A stretch of DNA of 33,311 nt from Candidatus Nomurabacteria bacterium (GTDB lineage Bacteria; Patescibacteriota; Minisyncoccia; Phycocordibacterales; UBA9973): assembly GCA_943348755.1 (NCBI GenBank), contig CALQYS010000010.1:1-33311 (forward strand), read 5' to 3'. Every line of letters starts with the position of its first letter. Positions within the stretch are counted from its first letter, which is position 1. A program made the position numbers and the translations under genes. Of this stretch, positions 7,861-15,075 are shown piece after piece. The notes under the pieces were generated by a model that saw nothing but the letters and a program-made list of their open reading frames with translations, ran no database searches and was not told the origin of the DNA.

Positions 7861-8212
7861 CATAAAAGAAATAATAGTTCCTCTCACTTTGGTCGTATTG
7901 GCAGTTTTACTTCTTAACCCTTTTCATTTTTGGATGCCGGACATGGCGGTGATGGGGATATTAGCCACACTTCTAGTTTTTTTTGGTGTATTTGCGAGCT
8001 TTATCCTTCGAGAAAAATCAATTGATGAACGTGATAATGTAAATCGTTCGCTTGCGGGGCGAAATGCATTTCTGGCTGGATCATCAATTCTCATGCTTGC
8101 TATTGTAGTACAAGGATATAAAGAAGCTATTGATCCATGGCTTGTGGTAGCCCTTATCGTAATGATCCTAGTAAAAATCAGTACTCGTATCTGGAGTGAT
8201 AAAAACTTATAA
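7850..8212 (+). CDS. membrane protein (DUF2178-like) paired with HTH regulator
   Basis: Four hydrophobic segments with conserved-looking REKSIDERD loop; start overlaps the HTH stop region. Confidence 0.6.
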   Translation: MKNNIKEIIVPLTLVVLAVLLLNPFHFWMPDMAVMGILATLLVFFGVFASFILREKSIDERDNVNRSLAGRNAFLAGSSILMLAIVVQGYKEAIDPWLVVALIVMILVKISTRIWSDKNL

Positions 8213-8231
8213 AAAGAGTTATCCACAGTAT

Positions 8232-8274
8232 AATGTAAAGTGTACTTTACATTGCTTTTTCTGTTGTATATAAT
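8232..8274 (+). promoter_or_regulatory. sigma70-type promoter with operator-like palindrome over the -35
   Basis: AATGTAAAGT GT ACTTTACATT (8232-8253, perfect 10-bp arms); TTTACA 8246-8251, 17-nt spacer, TATAAT 8269-8274. Confidence 0.7.
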
Positions 8275-8307
8275 TTTTACTATTAGTTATTAATTAATAT
8301 ATTTTTT

Positions 8308-8931
8308 ATGAAAAAAAATACAAGTATAGTTTTCGGCCTTATTGCGCTTATTGTCATGACAGGAGGAATTTATCCATTCATCAATAGTAGTAAAGTCTAT
8401 GCGTCAACAGATAGTAATAAAGATACGTTAATGCTTAAAAAACAAATGGAGGAAAAGGTTATGAAAGAAAAAAAGATGACCAAAGAAAAAGCAATGATGC
8501 AGAAAAAATTAATGGCAGAAAAAGAAAGAAAGATGAAAGCAAATACTCCAAAGACCAACCGCATGATGAAAAAAGATGAAACAAGTATGGTGAATAAAGG
8601 GGACACCATGATGAAGGCTGGCTCATACGAAACATATACACCCGAAAAGGTGTCGATGGCCTCTACTACTCACGATGTTGTATTGTTTTTCAGAGCAAGC
8701 TGGTGTCCGACATGTAGAGCAGTAGATTCAGATATTAAATCTAATCTATCAAAAATCCCTTCCAGCTTAACGATACTTGATGTAAATTACGACGATTCTA
8801 CTCTACTCAAACAGAAGTATGGCGTTACTTATCAGCATACATTTGTACAAGTAGATAAAGATGGAAACCTGATCAAGAAATGGTCTGGTAGCTCCACACT
8901 TGCTCTCATTGTTTCTGAAATTCAAAAATAA
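8308..8931 (+). CDS. secreted/membrane-anchored thioredoxin-like protein with Met/Lys-rich linker
   Basis: N-terminal hydrophobic segment; VVLFFRASWCPTCRAVDSDI CxxC active site; linker with 13 Met. Confidence 0.85.
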   Translation: MKKNTSIVFGLIALIVMTGGIYPFINSSKVYASTDSNKDTLMLKKQMEEKVMKEKKMTKEKAMMQKKLMAEKERKMKANTPKTNRMMKKDETSMVNKGDTMMKAGSYETYTPEKVSMASTTHDVVLFFRASWCPTCRAVDSDIKSNLSKIPSSLTILDVNYDDSTLLKQKYGVTYQHTFVQVDKDGNLIKKWSGSSTLALIVSEIQK

Positions 8932-8934
8932 AAT

Positions 8935-10695
8935 ATGACGCTTTTTATTATATCTTTCATTGCAGGTGTCCTTACAATTCTGGCTCCATGTATCTTGCCA
9001 CTTTTACCTGTTATCGTGGGACGATCTATTTCTGATACCACACTAAGTAAACGCAGGCTTTCCGCAATCGTTTTATCTTTAGGATTTTCAGTTTTTCTCT
9101 TTACATTACTCTTAAAGGCCACGACCCTATTTGTAAATATTCCGCAAGATTTTTGGAAATATTTATCTGGCGGGGTAATTTTCCTTTTTGGTCTAGTGAC
9201 TCTTTTTCCAAATCTCTGGGAAAGCCTCTCTTTTACTTCTAAAGTCAATCAAGAATCTAATAAAGTGTTAATGGGTGGATATCAAAGAAACAATATCTGG
9301 GGAGATATCATCGTTGGCGCGTCTCTTGGGCCTATTTTTTCTGCATGTAGCCCCACGTATTTTGTTATACTGGCTACAGTATTACCAGTCCGTCCAGCTC
9401 TAGGAATATTATATCTTCTTACCTATATTTTCGGATTGTGTTTAGCTCTCCTCCTCGTTTCGATTTTGGGTCAGAAGATTATGCAGAAATTAAATGTTGT
9501 TTCTGATTCTCATGGATGGTTTAAAAGGACCCTCGGGGTGATTTTCATTTTAGTCGCCATCGGGATACTTACCGGATATGACAAACAGTTACAAATTTCT
9601 CTTTTAGACGCTGGATTTTTTGATGTGACAAAAGTGGAACAAAATTTACTTGATAAAAATAAACAGCAAGAAAATAAGGCGACAGATATTAGCGTGCCTG
9701 AAATGCCCAAAAAAGAAGAATCACGGATTCCTAAAAATAATTTCTTAACTCTTGCACAGAAAAAAGAAAAATTTGTTCTTGCACCAGAGTTGAGTTCTAT
9801 AGATGGGTACATTAATACTAAAGGTCAGCCGATCACAATTTCTGAATTTAAAGGAAAAAAAGTTGTACTACTTGATATATGGACATATAGTTGTATAAAT
9901 TGTCGTAGAACCATCCCTTATCTCAACGAATGGTATAAAAAATATGAAGAAAAAGGCCTTGTCATTATTGGTCTTCATACGCCAGAATTTGCTTTTGAGA
10001 GAGTGCTCCAAAATGTTAAAGAAGCAGTTAAAGATCTTGGTATAAAATATCCCGTTGTCTTAGATAATGATTTTTCAACCTGGAATGCATACCAGAATCA
10101 ATTTTGGCCAAGGAAATATTTGATTGATATCGACGGATACATAGTTTACGATCATGCAGGAGAGGGGGACTATGCAGGGACTGAACTAGCTATCCAAAAA
10201 GTCCTAGATGAAAAAAATAGTCGTATTGGAGTGAAAGCCTCGATGGATGACAAAACAGTAAATCCAGCAGAAAAAATAATTGTTGATCCAAACAAGGTAA
10301 ACAGCCCAGAGATGTATTTTGGTTCTGCTCGAAATCAGTATTTGGCAAATGGTAATGTGGGAACTTCTAATACCCAGATGCTGAATGTGCCTACTAATCC
10401 AGTGCTCAATGCTCTTTATCTCAGTGGTACATGGTCTTTTAACCCAGAATATGCAGAAAATACAGGAGAGGCTTCGATTGTTCTTCGATATAATGCAAAA
10501 AATGTTTACATGGTCGCAAGCTCAAAAGATAGCATAGACCTGGAAGTCTATATAGATGGGAAATTTAGCCACATTGTTTCAATTAAAGGTGAGAAATTAT
10601 ATACGATAATCAAAGGTGAGGATTACGGGGAACACACTCTGATGTTAAAAATCAAAAATTCTGCTTTGAATGCTTTTACATTTACTTTCGGCTAA
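8935..10695 (+). CDS. DipZ-like protein: CcdA-type TM domain + TlpA-like thioredoxin domain + C-terminal domain
   Basis: APCILPLLPVIVGRS and SACSPTYFVI (CcdA-type), DIWTYSCINCRRTIPYLNEWYKKYEEKGLVIIGLHTPEFAFE (DipZ thioredoxin). Confidence 0.9.
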   Translation: MTLFIISFIAGVLTILAPCILPLLPVIVGRSISDTTLSKRRLSAIVLSLGFSVFLFTLLLKATTLFVNIPQDFWKYLSGGVIFLFGLVTLFPNLWESLSFTSKVNQESNKVLMGGYQRNNIWGDIIVGASLGPIFSACSPTYFVILATVLPVRPALGILYLLTYIFGLCLALLLVSILGQKIMQKLNVVSDSHGWFKRTLGVIFILVAIGILTGYDKQLQISLLDAGFFDVTKVEQNLLDKNKQQENKATDISVPEMPKKEESRIPKNNFLTLAQKKEKFVLAPELSSIDGYINTKGQPITISEFKGKKVVLLDIWTYSCINCRRTIPYLNEWYKKYEEKGLVIIGLHTPEFAFERVLQNVKEAVKDLGIKYPVVLDNDFSTWNAYQNQFWPRKYLIDIDGYIVYDHAGEGDYAGTELAIQKVLDEKNSRIGVKASMDDKTVNPAEKIIVDPNKVNSPEMYFGSARNQYLANGNVGTSNTQMLNVPTNPVLNALYLSGTWSFNPEYAENTGEASIVLRYNAKNVYMVASSKDSIDLEVYIDGKFSHIVSIKGEKLYTIIKGEDYGEHTLMLKIKNSALNAFTFTFG

Positions 10696-10709
10696 GATAT
10701 ACTCTCGAT

Positions 10710-11168
10710 ATGTTATTTTCGAATGAAATTTTAATGAGAATTATTATTGGTGTTTTGGCAGCGTGTGGTTTTTTCGTGGCTTCTCACATTTACAAACACA
10801 AAAAAGCTAAAAAGCCTCTTGTGTGTCCTGTGGGGTTTGATTGTAATTTTGTGGTACACAGTGACTATTCGGAATTCATGCATATACCGCTTGAACTCTT
10901 TGGGATGGGGTATTACGCTCTTCTTTCTCTATTTTATTTTCTTTCTCTATTTATTTTTGATGTTATGCCCATCAAGCTAGCCACTCTTGTGTTGTTGTCT
11001 TCTTTTGGCGCTTTTATCTTTTCCATATATCTTCTTGGTGTGCAAATTTTCGCACTAAAAAAAGGTTGTTCTTGGTGTATCGTATCGGCGGTTATTTCAA
11101 TTTTAATTTTTATCCTAACTGTACTTAACTACGACTTCGGTCATATTGCGCAGATTTTTTCCAAATAG
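10710..11168 (+). CDS. vitamin K epoxide reductase (VKOR) family protein
   Basis: CPVGFDCNFVVHSDYS...GMGYY...GCSWCIVSAVIS; four-TM, CxxC motif. Confidence 0.88.
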   Translation: MLFSNEILMRIIIGVLAACGFFVASHIYKHKKAKKPLVCPVGFDCNFVVHSDYSEFMHIPLELFGMGYYALLSLFYFLSLFIFDVMPIKLATLVLLSSFGAFIFSIYLLGVQIFALKKGCSWCIVSAVISILIFILTVLNYDFGHIAQIFSK

Positions 11169-11270
11169 AAAATAATAAAGTTTTAGAGACTTGGGAGCGC
11201 GACGGCGCGAGCACGAGGAATTTTTTAGCAAAAAAATATCCGTGCTCTAAAACTTTATTATTTTCTATTT
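11163..11270. repeat. palindrome-bracketed dispersed element, copy A
   Basis: Perfect 26-bp arms AAATAGAAAATAATAAAGTTTTAGAG / CTCTAAAACTTTATTATTTTCTATTT around a 56-nt core shared with 23216-23272 (reverse complement). Confidence 0.93.
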
Positions 11271-11293
11271 TTAGTGTATAAATAACACCACAC

Positions 11294-11366
11294 GGTGCCT
11301 ATGGTGTAACGGTTAACACATGAGCTTGTGGAGCTCTTGATCTGGGTTCGATTCCCAGTAGGCACC
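11294..11366 (+). tRNA. tRNA-His (anticodon GTG)
   Basis: GGTGCCTATGGTGTAACGGTTAACAC...TTGTGGA...GGTTCGATTCCCAGTAGGCACC; G-1/C73 compatible. Confidence 0.92.
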
Positions 11367-11371
11367 CATAA

Positions 11372-11785
11372 TTAATCAAATTTCTTTTCTTCTGCCACCG
11401 GCTCTAGATGACTCTCCATATGATCTAACTTTTTTTCTAGTTTATTAAGGGTGTTTTGCAAGTTTCGAATTTGAGTTTCCTCCGTCTCTATCTCTTCCTC
11501 CTCCCTTTGGGCCAACCTCTTTTCACCGATGAGTCCAGAGATGATAAGTCGTTTCCCTATAAACTCGGAGACGAACACACCCGTCAAAAGGAGAATAATA
11601 GTTCCTATTACAAAAGATGTGACACTGTTCATTTTTAGATCGTCTGCTAAGTGCCATAGTCCGCGCCAAAACAACACCACCCCAGTACCTCCCACAAATG
11701 CATAAACAATGGGGTAATGGCTGAGCTTCCCACGTATTAAGTCTTCCAGTTTATCGAAAAATCTTACGATCTTTTTGATTATCAT
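11372..11785 (-). CDS. hypothetical membrane protein with C-terminal coiled coil
   Basis: 137 aa, two TM segments then EEEEIETEETQIRNLQNTLNKLEKKLDHME. Confidence 0.65.
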   Translation of the reverse strand: MIIKKIVRFFDKLEDLIRGKLSHYPIVYAFVGGTGVVLFWRGLWHLADDLKMNSVTSFVIGTIILLLTGVFVSEFIGKRLIISGLIGEKRLAQREEEEIETEETQIRNLQNTLNKLEKKLDHMESHLEPVAEEKKFD

Positions 11786-11821
11786 ATTGCTTAATAATAC
11801 ACTAAGAGTAAGATTATTTCC

Positions 11822-12385
11822 ATGGAGCAGAGTAATTTATGGAATAATAAGGGTATTATTGAAATACTCAATAATAATAAAGTAGTTGTGATGCCCACCG
11901 ATACCTTGTATGGCATTCTCGGGAAAGCGTTCTATACTTCAGTAGTTAATCGTATTTATGTTATACGAAAAAGAAGTCCAGAAAAGCCCTGCATAATATT
12001 GATTGGAAATCTTGGTGAACTTATAAAATTTTCGATTAATTTATCCAAAGAGCAAGAAAAAGAAATCAGAAAGTATACAGAGCCCACGAGTTTTGTTCTC
12101 GATTGCCCTGACGAAAAATTTACATACCTACATCGCGGAACCCAAACTCTGGCTTTTCGTCTACCTACACAAAAAGATTTACAAGATTTATTAAAACAAA
12201 CTGGGCCACTTATCGCACCCTCGGCAAACCCAGAAGGTCTCTCTCCAGCAAAAAATATTACCGAAGCCCAAAAATATTTCGGGAATGCAGTCGATCTATA
12301 TATAGATGGAGGGGAAATACAAGGAAAAGCATCAAAGATAATAAAGTTAAACAAAGATGGTTCAGTGGAGATATTACGAAATTAA
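11822..12385 (+). CDS. tsaC: L-threonylcarbamoyladenylate synthase (Sua5/YrdC/TsaC)
   Basis: VVVMPTDTLYGILGKAF...RKRSPEKPCIILI...LIAPSANPEGLSPA. Confidence 0.92.
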   Translation: MEQSNLWNNKGIIEILNNNKVVVMPTDTLYGILGKAFYTSVVNRIYVIRKRSPEKPCIILIGNLGELIKFSINLSKEQEKEIRKYTEPTSFVLDCPDEKFTYLHRGTQTLAFRLPTQKDLQDLLKQTGPLIAPSANPEGLSPAKNITEAQKYFGNAVDLYIDGGEIQGKASKIIKLNKDGSVEILRN

Positions 12386-12546
12386 CTTGTAATTGGTGTT
12401 TCATGTATAATGAGGTTGTAAAGAGTTCTTTCTGCGAACTCCAATCAGCTAACAATCAACAAAAGGCAACTTCCGTGCATAAATATCTTTTTTCTCGGAA
12501 TCGTCTAAAAGAACGAATTCCAGAATTCATCGGTGGTCAATTTCTC

Positions 12547-13002
12547 ATGAAGACTAAGCTCAAGAAAGAGGATGTCAAACGTCTCATGAGTAGAGGCATC
12601 AGTGAGAGTGAGACACAGTTTCTCCTGAACGCTCAAGCTGAGGAGAGGGATAGTATGGTACTTAGGGGTGAAATTCAAGCTCTTGAGATACCAGACATGA
12701 ATCGGAAGATCGTGGTCGTTCATTTCACGTGGCTCTGTGAGCGACATCTGTTCTTCGATGCTTCTGATCAGTTGGTGCCAAAATGGGTGCCTATTCCTTC
12801 TGCTCCACAGTGCCACAAACTTATCAATGTTCATTTCATAAGTTACTACTTTCCTAAGTGGGGGAAGAGACTGAAGATGTGGACTGCCTTGGGCGAGTAT
12901 TGTCGTTTTTACAAACTCGATGACGACGATAACTTGATGAGAAATGGTGATGAGTTCGTGCCAGCCGGCTTTATTGAACACAAGCCGATGCTTGAAAGCT
13001 AA
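12547..13002 (+). CDS. hypothetical protein (151 aa)
   Basis: ORF between TATAAT-like -10 at 12406-12411 and terminator at 13029-13073; track start 12403 overlaps the -10 box, so ATG 12547 preferred. Confidence 0.6.
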   Translation: MKTKLKKEDVKRLMSRGISESETQFLLNAQAEERDSMVLRGEIQALEIPDMNRKIVVVHFTWLCERHLFFDASDQLVPKWVPIPSAPQCHKLINVHFISYYFPKWGKRLKMWTALGEYCRFYKLDDDDNLMRNGDEFVPAGFIEHKPMLES

Positions 13003-13028
13003 CTGTGGGTGCTTGTGATCTAACCCTC

Positions 13029-13073
13029 AAAAACGCTTGCTTAACCACTTAAATGTGTCACGCAAGCTTTTTC
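13029..13073 (+). terminator. intrinsic terminator
   Basis: AAAAACGCTTGC ... GCAAGCTTTTT. Confidence 0.65.
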
Positions 13074-13119
13074 ATTTATGTTACTGTTTTTGCTATACTG
13101 AAAATGACAGTGGAAAATT

Positions 13120-14136
13120 ATGAAAATACACAATAATTACAACCTATCTAAACTAAACACTTTTGGCATCTCTGTAAATGCTGAGTTTTTTATTGAGATA
13201 GAGAACGAGAATGAACTAAATGAGCTTTTAAGCACCTTGGAATTTAAAAATAATAAAAAATTATTTTTGGGAGGAGGTAGCAATGTGCTTTTTACCAAAG
13301 ATTTTGATGGGATGGTAATCTTAAATAAACTGAAGGGCATAGAAATTTTGACAGATGATGCTGAATCTATGGTCATCCGGTGTATGAGTGGAGAAATCTG
13401 GCATGACCTGGTTATTTTTACCGTCGAGCGGGGGTTGTGGGGCATAGAGAATCTTTCTCTTATTCCTGGCACTGTCGGTGCTGCGCCGATGCAGAACATC
13501 GGGGCATATGGAGCGGAACTTACGAACGTATTAGAAAATGTTGAAGCATTCGATATTAGCACAGGTGAGAAGAGGATTTTTAATACCGAAGAATGTAAAC
13601 TCGGGTATCGTGACAGTGTTTTTAAAAATAAATTAAAGGATAAATATTTTATTTCGGCTATCACCTTAAGATTAAGTAAAAAAATAAAAAAGAATCTTGC
13701 CTACAAGGCGCTGACTGAGTATTTAGCGAAGAATAAAATCGAAGTGAGCAATTCCAAAGATGTAAGCGATGCAGTAGCTGACATACGTAGGAGTAAATTG
13801 CCAGACCCGAAAGTCATCGGCAATGCTGGCAGCTTTTTTAAAAATGTATTTGTGGAAAAACCAGAATTAAAGAAGTTGCAAGAAAAATATCCGTTGATGC
13901 CTCATTTTGAAGAGGGTGGAGTGGTAAAGATTCCAGCTGGGTGGCTGATTGAGCAGTGCGGATGGAAGGGGAAAAGGGTGGGGAACGTGGGTGTACATGA
14001 CAGGCAAGCTCTAGTCTTGGTAAATCATGGAGGAGCCAAAGGCGGGGAAGTCTTAGATTTGGCTAATAAGATAATTGCTGATGTAAAGGAAAAATTTGGT
14101 CTGGAATTAGTTCCGGAAGTTAATTTAATCCGGTAG
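13120..14136 (+). CDS. murB: UDP-N-acetylenolpyruvoylglucosamine reductase
   Basis: NTFGI...LFLGGGSNVLF...LSLIPGTVGAAPMQNIGAYGAEL...GYRDSVFK...GNAGSFFKNV...AGWLIEQCGWKG. Confidence 0.96.
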   Translation: MKIHNNYNLSKLNTFGISVNAEFFIEIENENELNELLSTLEFKNNKKLFLGGGSNVLFTKDFDGMVILNKLKGIEILTDDAESMVIRCMSGEIWHDLVIFTVERGLWGIENLSLIPGTVGAAPMQNIGAYGAELTNVLENVEAFDISTGEKRIFNTEECKLGYRDSVFKNKLKDKYFISAITLRLSKKIKKNLAYKALTEYLAKNKIEVSNSKDVSDAVADIRRSKLPDPKVIGNAGSFFKNVFVEKPELKKLQEKYPLMPHFEEGGVVKIPAGWLIEQCGWKGKRVGNVGVHDRQALVLVNHGGAKGGEVLDLANKIIADVKEKFGLELVPEVNLIR

Positions 14137-14168
14137 TGAGACTTTTACCAAAGCTCCACTACCGGATT
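14127..14168. repeat. inverted repeat overlapping murB stop
   Basis: AATCCGGTAGTG (14127-14138) / CACTACCGGATT (14157-14168), perfect 12 bp; murB TAG lies inside the left arm. Confidence 0.88.
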
Positions 14169-14231
14169 GATTTAAGGCGTTTTTGGTGTATAATTGGTAA
14201 ATAAATCTTAATAATTAACCAATAAAATTTT

Positions 14232-15056
14232 ATGGAAACACTAGAATCAAATAAGATAAAGATGTTTAAGGGTCTGTTTGTCTTGGTAGTTATTTTGTCG
14301 GTGTATTTCACTGTTAAAACTTTTGGAGATATAAGGGGAGGTCGTATGATGTGGGATCGCAACGATACTCCAGCCACCATCTCATTTTCTGGTCATGGAG
14401 AAGTTTCAGCTGTGCCAGATATAGCAAATGTTTATTTCAACATCAGTAAAGATGCAAAAACAATCAAAGAAGCTCAAGAAGCAGTGGCTGTAGTTGAGAA
14501 AAAGGCGCTTGATTTCTTGAAGACCAAAAGTGTAGATGAAAAAGATGTAAAGACAAACAATGCGTCTTTCTATCCTAAATATGATTATCAACAGAGAATT
14601 TGTCCTCCAGTTTCCGTAGGTGGTACTACTACTTTACCTTCTTATTACTGTGGTGGAGGCAAGCAAGTGCTTGTCGGCTATACATCGAGCGAGAGTATTA
14701 CTGTAAAGATCCGTAATACAGACGATGTCGGTGCTATCATGCAGGGTCTTGGTACTACAGGTGTCTCTGATTTGAGTGGTCCTAATTTTTCGATAGACAA
14801 GGAAGATTCTTTAAAAGCGGAAGCTAGAAAGAAGGCAATTGATGATGCGAAGGGAAAGGCGGAAGTCTTAGCAAGGGATCTTGGAGTTCGATTAGTAAAA
14901 ATTGTCAGTTTTGACGAGTCTGGCAGAGGCTATCCGATGATGTACGCAAAGGACTCGATGATGAACTCTGGTGCAGTTTCTGCTGCTCCCGCACAACTCC
15001 CAAAGGGTGAAAATACAATTAGCTCTGATGTGACGATAACTTACGAGATAAGGTAA
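14232..15056 (+). CDS. SIMPL domain (DUF541) protein
   Basis: ATISFSGHGEVSAVPDIANVYFNISKDAKTIKEAQEA...; single N-terminal TM. Confidence 0.88.
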   Translation: METLESNKIKMFKGLFVLVVILSVYFTVKTFGDIRGGRMMWDRNDTPATISFSGHGEVSAVPDIANVYFNISKDAKTIKEAQEAVAVVEKKALDFLKTKSVDEKDVKTNNASFYPKYDYQQRICPPVSVGGTTTLPSYYCGGGKQVLVGYTSSESITVKIRNTDDVGAIMQGLGTTGVSDLSGPNFSIDKEDSLKAEARKKAIDDAKGKAEVLARDLGVRLVKIVSFDESGRGYPMMYAKDSMMNSGAVSAAPAQLPKGENTISSDVTITYEIR

Positions 15057-15075
15057 TTTGTGGTATTATTCTAGA

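Noticed and set aside
8219-8227. TTATCCACA, a perfect DnaA-box-like 9-mer
   Set aside because: Single copy with no cluster, AT-rich unwinding element or dnaA nearby; a chance match in 33 kb is plausible.
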